Shown piece by piece: positions 36,175-47,535 of a DNA stretch of 64,000 nt. Every line of letters begins with the position of its first letter. Within the stretch, counting starts at the first letter, position 1. The translations under genes and the position numbers were made by a program. The stretch spans positions 1,984,001 through 2,048,000 of the forward strand of contig NC_068972.1 in the NCBI RefSeq assembly GCF_016808095.1, read 5' to 3'. A model generated the notes under the pieces. That model searched no databases. It had not been told where the DNA came from and worked only from the letters and a program-made list of their open reading frames with translations. The DNA comes from Vigna angularis. Its lineage: Eukaryota; Streptophyta; Magnoliopsida; Fabales; Fabaceae.

Positions 36175-36887
36175 CGAAATCAATAACAAAAAATAATAAT
36201 AAATATTTGTAATTTAGTTTTCTTTTGAATTTTTAAGAATATATTTGATGCATAACAGGCAAAAAAATATTAACACATTTAATGTAATTTTAAATAAGGT
36301 TATTCGTTCTTAATACTCCCACGTAGAAGCTAAGATTAAGAAGAATCCAGATACATTTTTTTTCTTATTATTGTTATATTTTAAAAATATTATAATAAAT
36401 ATTTTTCTTTCTATGTGTTCTTCCCGGTGGTAATAAGTCTTGTTATAAAAAACAAAGGGTGTTACTCTTGTATAATACTTTTAAATTATTTTTTTTTATC
36501 ACCTTATTTGCAAGACAATTTCCTCATAAAAGTTGAAACATCAAATAAATTTTCTTAATTTAAATTATTCTTGTCATTATTATATATCTAGTAAAGCTTT
36601 TGATTTGATATTTTACTTAGAAAATAGAGTTAACCATTTTAACTTGGACGATTAGATACTTAAATTGTTGAGTCTCTTACTATTCCATCTTTTATTATTT
36701 GCAAATTGCCCGCAATAAAATTATTTAATATAATTTAATAAACACAACAAATATATATTTTTAAATAATTTGACTGGAAAAATTATCTTTCAATAAATTA
36801 TTTTTATCAGATCAAAAGAATAATAAATTTGAAAATAATATATTTCTATTCATATCAAACTCAAAATAATAATTCAATATTTTACTG
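35701..36887. other. Spacer between the two direct repeats
   Basis: AT-rich; includes a (TA)n run. No gene recognised. Confidence 0.5.
36127..36172. repeat. (AT)n microsatellite
   Basis: Uninterrupted AT run of about 46 bp. Confidence 0.95.
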
Positions 36888-37115
36888 TAGAAAGTATTTA
36901 TAAAGCAGTTCTTAATTTCACATGGGTTTAAGATGCTTGATCTAAGAGAAAATGGAGTTTTTCAATTTGTAGACATACCAAAATTTCGAAGCCACTGGTG
37001 AGTGTTTCTTTTAATAAGAAAACCATTCAATAATGGACTCTTGCTTCACTATACTGAAATCGGTAAGATAAACCCTATTTGTTAGTATTTGGTTGGTTGG
37101 TACTAATGGATGTGA
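36888..37115. repeat. Dispersed direct repeat, copy 2
   Basis: Second copy of the segment at 35455-35700, same orientation, about 1.43 kb downstream. Confidence 0.8.
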
Positions 37116-38639
37116 AAGAATTTTTCCAAGCTTAATGGTAATATTAAAGTTTAATTATATATTAATGCTAAATTTTTAATTAATCAGACATTATCAAAAA
37201 TAAATATATTCATATCAATTAGATTCAAATTTGGATTTTTTTCGTTTGTTTTGTAATTTATCTGTTATTTATTTTTTGAGTTTATACGTGAGCAATTTAG
37301 TTTTGTAAGTTGTCATTTGTAAAGAGAGTTAAATGAATTTGTAAGGTGATAAAAAAATTGATATAACTCATCTTTGGGTGAAACGTTAATTTCATATCAT
37401 GTAAATGTTTAATAAAGTGTAAGTGAGAGAAGATTTATATAGAAATCTTGTGTTAAAAATATTAGAATTGAGGGTTATTTTACAAATATGAATGAAATAT
37501 GCTTTAATATAAATAAAATATAAAATAATATAAAATCGGAAATAATAAGACATCATTTGAAAATGTTGATCCTTTTAGTTAAATAGTCTTTTATTTGAAT
37601 CTTTATTGTTTCTTTTTTTGTTTCGTGAGTTTGAATAGCTTTTAGTTATTTTTTAATCTATGAATTGAAATTCCAATTTCCTAATCTATGAATTGAAATC
37701 ATGATGTAACAGTGAATTGAAAAATAAAAATTTTAAAAAATAATTCAAGTCGTCAATGCAGTTTATTATAAAAAAATTATAAAGAACCAGACCTGATCTA
37801 CAAAATTACACTTTATCTTTGAAAGTTAGTTACACATAGATCAACTATTAATAGCCTATATCACGTGTCTTAAAGATATTATTTTAATTAAATATGCAAA
37901 AAAAAAAAATTAAAATATTTTTCTTTAAAACAAAACATATTTTTAAAATTTTCTGATAGGAATTAACATTGTTCTTATATATTTTTATTCATAATGGAAA
38001 ATCACAAATAGCATAGTTCTGATTAAAATGATTGACTATAGTCTTACATATTTTCTTTTATAGTAAAAAAAGTCAAATATTATATAATTTTGAAAAGATT
38101 TATTTGAGTGAAAATGATGATATTTTTAATGTTACAAATTTTTACAATGCATTTTGATATTTATGAAGAAAAAGGAGAAGTACAGGTACTAGAACAACCC
38201 AAAAAGTCATACAAGTATTTATATTTTTACTTTAGCTACACACCACACTAAAATACAAATATTAAAAAATATAAAAAAACATATTTTTTGAATTATTTGA
38301 AAAAAAAAAGACGTATACTCGTACCTTTATTTTGGAATATCAAAACAACAAGATCATGCATCCAAAATGAAGAAAAATAATAATACTTTTGAATTATTTT
38401 AAGAGTATTAAGTATTACAACAACAAACACAATCACACGAGTAATTGTATTTTTATCTTCAAATATTATATGATAAGTAAGACTGTACAAATATATCTTG
38501 ACGTGATGAGTGTATTAGAAATCTTTCATTGGAGATAAAATTAATTTATAGGTTGTAAATCTTAAGTTATAAACTAATTTTATAAGATTAAATTATATTT
38601 AAAATTAACATTTTAACATAGTATCTAGATCATAACGTA
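37116..38639. other. AT-rich spacer
   Basis: Contains a 29-bp tandem duplication near 37650-37700 (CTATGAATTGAAAT repeated). No gene recognised. Confidence 0.45.
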
Positions 38640-39699
38640 TCTATTTTATTTTTTTATTTTGTTTTGTTTTTTTTAAGTTCAGAAACTTATTCAAATATGT
38701 TCTGAATGGTTAAACAATAATTATGTTTAAAAATTTGATTTATTTTACTTGGTTTCAACAATAATTAATAATGTATTTTTTAATTTTATTAATGTAACAG
38801 TTATATTGATATATTTGGTATACATATCATTAATTCCTTGTTAAGAACTAATAACTATTTTTCTAAAAATTGGTTATTTTAAAATATATTTTATGACCAA
38901 TAATAATATAATATTTATATATTTAAAAACTTTATTAAAGATGTCGTAATCGGGATCGCAATTAGGTGACTGACGAGACTCTCTAAAAAGAATTAAATTA
39001 TTGAAAATCAAAGTTTGAAATCGTCATCATAGTTTATTTTTTGAAAACTACGAAAAACTATGAAAACAAGTCATGGTGTACGAAATTAGAGTTTTGAGTT
39101 CAGGAGTCGGTTACGCGCAGGGAATGTGTTAGCACCCCTACGGTGCCTGTCTGAAGCAATATCTTTAATTAAATGTGCAAAGTTGATGTGGTTTTCAAAA
39201 TAGTTACTTTCTCCAAAAATAACAGTAACATTGGTCCTACATATTCTCATGTGAGAAATTCAGGGTACATAGTTCTTTAGAAAAATAAGTTTGGATTGAG
39301 AAATTTGGAAAATTGTTTAGAAAATTATTTTGGATTTTTGGAAAGTGAACCTGACAACGATTGACCTTGTTCATACGTATCTCCACTTTGATAGAGAACA
39401 AAGATCACGTAGTTATGGATCAGGTTGCCATTTAGAAAAAACGATTTATATTTTTTTATTTTTTAGATTTTATGATTTTTTTGGTATTTTTGAATTATTA
39501 GAAAAATGTCTTGACTTGGACAATGAACTAGATAATAAACAACGAGAACATAAAATTATTTTCATGATTTTGAAAATTTTTATATATTTTTTTATGATTT
39601 TTAACATAATTGATATGATTGAGAAAAATTAAGATGACAAAAGGAATCATATAAATGTTTACACTTATAAACAAGAAAAATATTTTTTAATTTTTTTAT

Positions 39700-39960
39700 T
39701 TAATTATCAAGCAAATCCGAGATTCAACATAATAATCAAAGTTATTATAAAATTATAATTATCAAGTCCGAGACTTGACATGACAATCAAAATTATTACT
39801 ATGGAAAATGTAATTATCAACCAAGTATGAGACTTGACATAACAATAATTATTGTTATGTAAAAAATTTAATTATCAAACAATTCAATACTTAACATGAC
39901 AATCGAGAAAATTAAGGAAAAAAGTAAGACTTGACATGACAATGAAAAATAATCACAAAC
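39700..39960. repeat. Degenerate ~70-bp tandem repeat
   Basis: Repeated blocks AATTATCAA, GAGACTTGACATGACAAT and AATTATTA occur about four times. It lies within the 38942-42588 insertion. Confidence 0.65.
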
Positions 39961-39992
39961 ATTTTTATTATTATTTCTTTTGTAATTTTATA

Positions 39993-39995
<3 letters not shown>

Positions 39996-40032
<37 letters not shown>
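39996..40032. repeat. (TA)n microsatellite
   Basis: TA run of about 37 bp within the insertion. Confidence 0.9.
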
Positions 40033-40035
<3 letters not shown>

Positions 40036-40429
40036 TTTTATATTTTTCGTTTTTTTTATTATTATTGTTTTATTTTTATGATTTTTATTAAATATTTGTT
40101 TTTAGACAAGTAAGTGTGTGCAGTGAATGTTAAAGGCAACAAACAAACAAACAGACCCAATAAAAATAAAGCACAAGACACATGGGTAAGGGGTTATCGT
40201 ACAAGGGGTTACATGCAGTAAAAATGACATGATAACCAAACAAATATTAAAAATAAAGAAACAAAAGTCAGCCCAAATAAAGAAAGATGCTCCCTCCACC
40301 TGCCTTCTTCCAGCACCTCCTCAATTTACTTTCTTTTCCAAGTTAATTTTTCTTTTTACTTTCAAATTAACTTTTTATATTTTTAATTAAAAACCCTAAT
40401 TCTATATCCTCATTCCAGCACACACCACA

Positions 40430-40572
40430 CCCCCCTGTCTCTTCTCTTTCTCTTTTCATTTCCGTCACCCACCACCTCCCCTCCCCTCTTCTCTTTTCCA
40501 TTTTCCTCACACCCACCACCCTCCCTCCCCCCCCACCCCCCCCCACCCCCCCTCCTTCTCCTTCTCTTTCCC
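40430..40572. repeat. Polypyrimidine tract with C runs of 7-9
   Basis: Plus strand is almost all C and T, with three C runs of 8, 9 and 7 bases near 40527-40552; the minus strand is the corresponding G/A tract. See the finding on quadruplex potential. Confidence 0.9.
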
Positions 40573-41079
40573 TTATATATGTGTGCTGGTATGTGATAAA
40601 AATGAAAAATATTCATTAACTACTAAAACCTTATTAAGAAAAAGTTGTGTATTTTACTGTATAACGTCTCATGAAAACATCGAAAAAAACTCAGCGAAAA
40701 AAACATTGTAGATGACAAATATGGAGGCTTAAACGAATATTCATATCCGTTTGGCTTGGCCTACGGATGTTGGATCTTTCATTTCGATTTATTTTTCTTA
40801 ACGTTTTAATTACTGTAATTCAATTTTCACTGAGGACAATTGTGGAATGGGGTGGTGCAGGAAGAAATTTGTAATGGTGTAGGGAGCAACACCTCCAAAT
40901 AACATACGAGTATGGAGGTAAAAACCAGAGGTGTGCGCGATCCAATCTTTGTTCAGGCCCAATCAGAAGAAATGGGTTGGATGACCCAAAGCCCCATTAT
41001 GAGATACTCCCTACACTATCCCATATTGTTCCTACATCAACATTTTTAAAAAATTTCAAAACTATCATTTATATTTTAA

Positions 41080-41760
41080 AAAATTTTACACTCTTGTTTA
41101 TTTTCTTCAATGAATATGTCACATCCGTTAACGGATATGGTTAACAGATATAGTCACGTCCGTTTAAGGTTTATGTTTTTCTATTTAATTTCTTTTAGTT
41201 TTTAGTTTATTAATTTATTGTATTTTAAATTAATATATAGATATCATTTATTTTTTTTAATTTGTTACATAATTATATATAAATTAATTTTATTTTATTT
41301 AATGAAATAATTATTATTAATTTAATTAAATTGTATTATTTTTTAATTGATTATGTTAAACCTATGCCATATCCATTCAAGGTTTTTGTCTTTTTTTTAT
41401 TTGTTTTGTTTTTAGTTTATTATTTTATTTTATTTTAAGTTAGTATATAGATATTATTTAAATTTTTTTCAAATTTATTACGTATTTATATATAAATTAT
41501 TTTATTTTATTTAATGAAATAATTATTATTAACTTATTTAAATCATATTATTTTTTAATTGATTATGTTAAACGGATATATCACATTTATTAATAGATGT
41601 GATCACATTCGTTCAAGGTGTTTTTTATTTTGTTTTTCTTTGTTTTTAGTTTTTTTTTAAATGCCACATTTGTTTCTTTATAATATATCATGTAATTATA
41701 TTTAAATTAATTTTATTTTATTTAATGAAATAATTATTATAAAATATATACAAATAAAAT
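41080..41760. repeat. AT-rich tandem units with CACATCCGTT motifs
   Basis: Three units of about 140-230 bp each contain ATTTTATTTAATGAAATAAT and are separated by blocks such as CACATCCGTTAACGGATATG and CCATATCCATTCAAGG. The unit composition matches the foldback element at 47536-48841. Confidence 0.7.
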
Positions 41761-42865
41761 ATGTAAATCATCAATCATCCCGACAGACCAGTTTCCTTAT
41801 TTTGATTATTTTCTTGAATTTAACTTAACAAGATTGTGCATATATGAAGAGTGATGTTTGATTTTCTTTAAATTTTAGTTTCTGATTTGTATTAACAGTA
41901 TATGATGCAGCTTGGAGCTTTGATGGTCATGACGGAGTATGCAGCTTGGAAGATGTATCTGGTTAACGAATTGGAGCATTGAGTATTTTTTGGGAATTGA
42001 AGAGTTGGAAAGAAGAATCCAGGATCGGAAAGGAAAGATGTTATGGTGAGAAGAAAAATATGAAGATCCCCGTGTTGGAGAGGAATAGGAGAGATTAAAA
42101 AGAAATTAAACAAAATAATATTAAAATCAAAATCAAATAAAATCTTTTCAAAACAAATAATAAACAAAACTAAGACAAAATAAATAAAAATGAAATACAA
42201 TAGAATAAGATAAAAACGAAATGAAATGGTAAAATAGAACAAAATCAAATGAAATCAATTTACAATAATAAAAAATCAAATGAAATAAAATCATATATCA
42301 CATAAAATTAAACCAAATCACCGAAAATAACATCAAATCAAATAACATAAAATCACATGCAATCAAATAAAATAAGATCACACAAAATAAAATAGAATCA
42401 TATGAAATAAAATCCAAGTAAAATCAATTCAAACATAATCATTGACTAAAACAAAAATAAATAAAATAAAATAAAATAAAGTAAGCATGACAAGAAAAAT
42501 AAAGAAGTATTTACATTTTTTTAATTTTATATATTTATATTTAATTTTTTTATATTATAAATTATCTCGACAAAATTGTGTGTTGACAAAAAATAATATA
42601 TAATTAGCTTTAATGATGTTACTAAATGTAATATATTTTGAATTTTAAAAACATACTATATATTTATTAAATACATTATTCTCGGTTTTAATTAATCTTA
42701 TGCACACAAAAAATATCTTTATTAAATAAATAGTAATATTAAAGGGTTTGTAAGGTTCATTTATTTGTGTATATATATATATACATGTATGTTTTCTTCT
42801 CTTGCATGCATAAACATATCTGTAAGTCTCAAAAGCACAAAAAGCACTTAGATTTTCTTCAAAGA

Positions 42866-43511
42866 ATGAGTTTCACAATTAAAACTTTGATGTCGTTCTT
42901 CCAATTTTTTTGTATTGTTTTCCTCTTGACATCAGGTATTAAACTCATATTTTGTTTAGCATGTTTTTTTTAATTGTATATTTTTTATTTGTTCTATTAC
43001 CTTATTGAAAATAAGTGTAATTTTAGGTGTTATATTAGTAAAAATGATAATGTTGAGTTTAAAAGATTCATAAATTTACTATCAAGGTTATAAAGTGGTG
43101 TGTATCCTTTGTACATATTTTATTAAGTTTTTAGCAATTTGTCTTTTTAGTAGATTCTCTCTTCATTACACGGTAAATTACATGAAATCAAATACAATAT
43201 TAACTGAACAAGTTAAAATATTAGATTAAATGAAATGAGATATGATATTACTTACGTGAAATTATTAGATGAATTGATAAAAAAAAGAATGATTTGGATA
43301 TAATTTGTAATTATATTTTTTTTTATAAATTTCAGGGGTGAGAAGTAGTTTTACACCAACACCTCCTGGAGATGTTTGCCAGGTAGGAGGACATTGTCCC
43401 AGCGAAGATGAATGTCAAAAATATTGTAAATTCTTTGCCTATAAGAGTGGTTTTTGTATTCCTCCTGGTGGTGAAAGATGCTGTTGTGAGAAAAAAGATT
43501 TTGCTGTGTGA
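42866..43511 (+). CDS. Secreted cysteine-rich defensin-like peptide, copy A
   Basis: Exons 42866-42935 and 43336-43511 join in phase across a 400-bp intron to give 81 residues. Residues 1 to about 27 are a signal peptide (MSFTIKTLMSFFQFF, hydrophobic, ending near TSGVRS). The mature part has eight cysteines: VCQVGGHCPSEDECQKYCKF, then FCIPPGGERCCC. The spacing with a terminal CCC resembles plant defensin-like (DEFL/LCR) peptides; the intron splitting signal from mature part is typical too. Function could be antimicrobial or signalling; no nodule evidence is present. It is the tandem partner of the gene at 45335. Confidence 0.85.
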
Positions 43512-43856
43512 AAGAAAGGACGTTTCTATTATATAATAATCTTAAAATCACTTGTTTTTCTTACTATTTATGTATGACAACTTTACATATAAAAAGTTGG
43601 AACATCAATAAACTCTTAATTTAAAATTCTCTTATCATTATTCATCCTTATTAAAACTTTGACTTGAAAGTATTGTTAGAAAATAAAGTTAAACATTTTA
43701 TCATATAAACTTAAATATATAAATTGATAATATAATGTTTTATCATATTTTTGTTATTTATAAATCAACTACAAATAATAGTTATTTTTTTAAAAATTAA
43801 TAAAGATTTAATTGCCTTTTTATCTAAAAAATACACAAAGAAAATAAATTTATTAT

Positions 43857-43862
43857 AAAAAA
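43857..43862 (-). terminator. RNA polymerase III terminator of tRNA-iMet
   Basis: Six T on the minus strand, starting four bases after the tRNA 3' end. Confidence 0.8.
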
Positions 43863-43865
43863 TAA

Positions 43866-43937
43866 TATCAGAGCCAGGTTTCGATCCTGGGACCTGTGGG
43901 TTATGGGCCCACCACGCTTCCGCTGCGCCACTCTGAT
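43866..43937 (-). tRNA. tRNA-iMet: Initiator tRNA-Met (CAT)
   Basis: The minus-strand sequence, 72 nt without intron, starts ATCAGAGTGGCGCAGCGG and ends CCTGGCTCTGATA. Acceptor bases pair (ATCAGAG with CTCTGAT), the A1:U72 pair marks an initiator, the anticodon is CAT in GGGCCCATAACCC and the T arm contains GGATCGAAACC. It follows the plant initiator sequence closely. A and B boxes are internal, so no separate promoter is needed. It lies 355 bp beyond the first defensin-like gene on the opposite strand. Confidence 0.97.
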
Positions 43938-44060
43938 TTGTTATTGAATGTTTGTTTAATCTTTTTTTCTTACTAGTATCCTTGTTATTTTCATCGCTGC
44001 ATGAAGAATGGGCTTTGGCGAGGTCCAAATTTATTTTAGACAGGGAGGCAGAAAAGTGTT

Positions 44061-44656
44061 TTGTCTGCAACTCCAACATTTTCATCCATCACCTCCAATT
44101 CCCTAAAATATCTCTAATTAAGGAGATAATTATGCAGTAATTATTTGTTTGTTGAAATTATATAATTTGATCCTCTAAAACACTTCTTTTATCTTAATTT
44201 TTGTTAAAGTCATTTAATTTGGTCCTCTTATTATTATTTTCAATTGAATCCAATTTTTTTGTTAAAATAGTTTAATTACATTCTTTATGTGATATTTGTA
44301 TAAACAATATTAACATTGTATATCACGTGTTAGATAGTAATATTTTTATTTATTTATTTATTTTGTAATTTTTTTTAAGTTTTAGATTAAAAATTAAAAA
44401 TATATTTAATTATATTTTAATTACATTGTACAATAATTGATTATTTAAGTTTATTGTACTTTTTAAAAATATATCTAGTATATGGTAAGTATAAATATTT
44501 AATATTTAATGTCTTTTTTAAATAACACTAATCTTCCTGTAAAACTAAGAGCATTTCAGAGACATTTCTGTGTTAATTTTTTTTATACATATTTCTGTGT
44601 TAATTTAAAGATAAAATTATAACACTTTCAATTTAACATTCAAACAACAACTTAAT

Positions 44657-44721
<65 letters not shown>

Positions 44722-44749
44722 TTTTTTTTTATTAAATATTTAAAAGATA
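44061..44749. other. Spacer between the duplication copies
   Basis: AT-rich; ends in a (CT)n run (about 44657-44682) followed directly by a (TA)n run (44683-44720). No gene. Confidence 0.5.
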
Positions 44750-45334
44750 AGATTCCTTTTCAGTTTTTTATCTTGTTTTATTTTTTTTAAAGTACTTATA
44801 CAGAAACTTATTAAAATATGACCTAAATTGTTAAACTTATGTTTACAAATTTGATTTATTTTAATTGGTTTCAACAACAATTAATAATAAATAATGTATT
44901 TTTTAATTTTATTAACGTGGCATTTATATTTATATATTCAGTATACATATCATTAGTTCCTTCTTCAGAAATAATAATTATTTTTCTAAAAATTGGTTAT
45001 TCTAAAATATATTTTATGACCAATAATAATCTGATATTTATATATTTTAAGAAATCATTAAAGGTAATATATGATTAGCTTTGATGCTGTTAATGAATGT
45101 AATGTATTTTGAATTTTAAAAACATAGTATATATTTATTAAATACATTATTTTCTATTTTAATTAAGCTTGTGCACAATAAAAAAAATATCTTTATTAAA
45201 TAAAATAATAATATCAAAAGGTTTCTAAATCCATCTATTTGTGTATATATATACATGCATGCTTTCTTCTCTTGTATACATAAACATATCTACAAGTCTC
45301 AAAAGAAAATAAAAACTTAGATTTGTTTCAAAGA

Positions 45335-45996
45335 ATGAGTTTCACAATTAAAACCTTGATGTCTCTTTTCCAAATTTTTTGTATTGTTTTCCTCTTGACT
45401 TCAGGTATTAAATTCATATTCTGTTTAGCATGTTTTTTAATTGTAAACTTTTTACATGTTATAATACTTTGTTGAAAATATAAGTGTAAGTTTAGGTTTT
45501 ATATTAGTAAAAATGATAATGTTGAGTGTAAAACATTCATAAATTTGCTACCAAGGTTAAAAGTGGTGTGGATCCTTTGTGCATATTAGATTAAGTTTTT
45601 AGTGATTTGTCATTTCATAAATCCTCTCATTCATTACACAATAAATTACATGAAATCAAATACAATATTAAGAAAACAGGTTAAAATATTAGATTAAATG
45701 AAATGATATATGATATTAATTACACAAGTTAAATCAAGTTAAATCATTAGATGAATTGATAATAAAAATAAAAAATGATTTGGATATAATTTGTAATTAT
45801 ATTTTTTTTATAAATTTCAGGGGTGAGAAGTAGTTTTACACCAACACCTCCTGGAGATGTTTGCCAAGTAGGAGGAAATTGTCCCAGCGAAGAAAAATGT
45901 CTAAAATATTGTAAATTCTTTGCCTATAAGAGTGGTTTTTGTATTCCTCCTGGTGGTGAAAGATGCTGCTGTGAGAAAAAAGATTCTGCTGTGTGA
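45335..45996 (+). CDS. Secreted cysteine-rich defensin-like peptide, copy B
   Basis: Exons 45335-45404 and 45821-45996, the same structure and phase as copy A, give 81 residues. All eight cysteines are kept. Coding differences from copy A are few: in the signal MSFFQFF versus MSLFQIF, in the loop HCPSEDECQ versus NCPSEEKCL, and near the end DFAV versus DSAV. It shares the TATA-like TATATATACATG stretch upstream (45243-45256). Confidence 0.85.
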
Positions 45997-46311
45997 AACC
46001 AAGGACGTTTCTATTATATAATAATCTTAAAATCACTTGTTTTTCTTACTACTATTTATGTATGACAACTTTACATATAAAAAGTTGGAACATCAATAAA
46101 CTCTTAATTTAAAATTCTCTTATCATTATTCATCCTTGTTAAAACTTTGACTTGAAAGTATTGTTAGAAAATAAAGTTAATCATTTTATCATATAAACTT
46201 AAATATATAAATTGATAATATAATGTTTTATCATATTTTCTTATTTATAAATCATTTACAATAATAATAATAGTTATTTTTTTTTTTGTAAATTAATAAA
46301 GGTTTAATTGC

Positions 46312-47149
46312 TTTTTTTCTTCACATTTAGAGTTTTGTGCTTCTTAGTATCTGTTTTTATAAATGTCTTTGGGTTCAAACGTGATGTAAATTAAGTCATT
46401 TGAGTTAATTCTATGGTGAGGTAACAAATAAATTTGTATTAATCAAGTCACTTGAATTAACTTTATGGTGAGGTGACAAATAAATTTGTATTTTTTTTCT
46501 CTCTCCTTTACCTCTTAATTGGTAAACGGAGTTAACACTTTTGTAGTATATGTTATACTATTATAATTAGACTTAGATGACTGTAAAATTTATACATACT
46601 TTTCTTATGACGGTTCTATTTTATTGATGTGTGATTTATCTTATAATAATGTTAGTTATAATAAGTATAAACTATTTATGTTAAAAATAAATCGATTATA
46701 AAAAATATACTTAAAGGTGTTTTTCAAATTTATTAAAGAAATTGATAATAAGTTTATTTCAATTAGTTGATTTTTTTAAATAATATAAATATTCTCAATT
46801 TTGTTAAGTTTCTTAACCAAACCATTTTAACTTATTTAAAAAAATCCAACAATTAAAATTATTATTTTTTATTAAAAATAAATTTCACTTTGACTTAGTC
46901 AATTAAAACATACTTCTATAACATTAAAAATCACCAATATAAAATGTTTAAAAAATCATTTAAATTTGGTGTATAAAATATATGTGAATTTTCAAAAATA
47001 ATTTTGCAAGAACATTATGACACATTTTCTTGATGTTTTGGAAAAAAATTAAGATTAAGGCTTTTATTTATTTTATATTAGGTGTGACATATTTTTGTAA
47101 TAAAAGATGTTATAAAATTTTATAATTATAAGACTAAATAAGTAGTCAA
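46312..47149. other. Extra sequence in copy B
   Basis: AT-rich insert relative to copy A, with a short direct repeat of TTATGGTGAGGTAACAAATA / TTATGGTGAGGTGACAAATA near 46400-46490. No gene recognised. Confidence 0.5.
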
Positions 47150-47190
47150 TGTTCCTGGGACCTGTGTCACGCTTCCGCTGCGCCACTCTT
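47150..47190 (-). pseudogene. Initiator tRNA-Met relic without anticodon arm
   Basis: The minus strand reads AGAGTGGCGCAGCGGAAGCG then jumps to ACAGGTCCCAGGAAC: the 5' half through the D arm and part of the T arm remain, but the anticodon stem-loop is gone and the T-loop and 3' half are lost. It is the copy B partner of the gene at 43866. Confidence 0.9.
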
Positions 47191-47535
47191 ATTTTTGTTT
47201 AATGGTTTTTTATTACTAATAGGCTTTTTATTTTCATCACTTCTTGTTTTTACTTTGAAGAATGGGTTTTTGGTGAGACCGACATTAATTTTAGAAAGAA
47301 CTGAGGCGAAAATATAAAGATTAAAAGGGAAGGGTTACTTCCTGTACCACTTCGCTTTGCTCTCTGCACGCCGTATTTTTTTAAATTTTAAAATTATCTT
47401 TTATATTTTAAAATATGCTACATCCTACCTCTTTTCTTCCATGGATATGCCACATCCGGTGAGTTTCTTCTTCAACGGATGTGCCACATTGATTTTAGAA
47501 AGTACTGAGTCAGAAAATATAAAGATTCAAAGGAG

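Larger units (their letters stand above)
38942..42588. mobile_element. 3.65 kb insertion, probable solo LTR (Ogre/Tat-like)
   Basis: Begins TGTCGTAATCGGG and ends TTGACA, with flanks AAAGA (38937-38941) and AAAAA (42589-42593). The homologous uninterrupted site in copy B is AAAGG at 45060-45064, followed by TAATATATGATTAGC, so the borders are exact. A TG...CA element with a 5-bp duplication and no internal coding fits a solo LTR. A GGTTACGCGCAGGGAA / TTAGCACCCCTACG block near 39105-39150 resembles a motif I recall from Ogre/Tat LTRs. It carries an A-rich tail (42120-42480), degenerate short repeats and sequence related to the foldback element at 47.5 kb. Confidence 0.72.
38640..44060 (+). repeat. 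Tandem locus duplication, copy A (interrupted)
   Basis: Copy A is 38640-38941 plus 42589-44060; it aligns by eye along its length with copy B (44750-47335). It contains the first cysteine-rich peptide gene and the intact initiator tRNA-Met gene. The gap 38942-42588 is a later insertion. Confidence 0.85.
44750..47335 (+). repeat. Tandem locus duplication, copy B
   Basis: Aligns with copy A upstream (44760-45065 with 38640-38941), over the second peptide gene, and downstream into the tRNA relic (47150-47190) and its flank (up to about 47335). It has about 0.8 kb extra between the gene and the relic (about 46312-47100). Its empty site at 45060-45064 defines the insertion in copy A. Confidence 0.85.
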
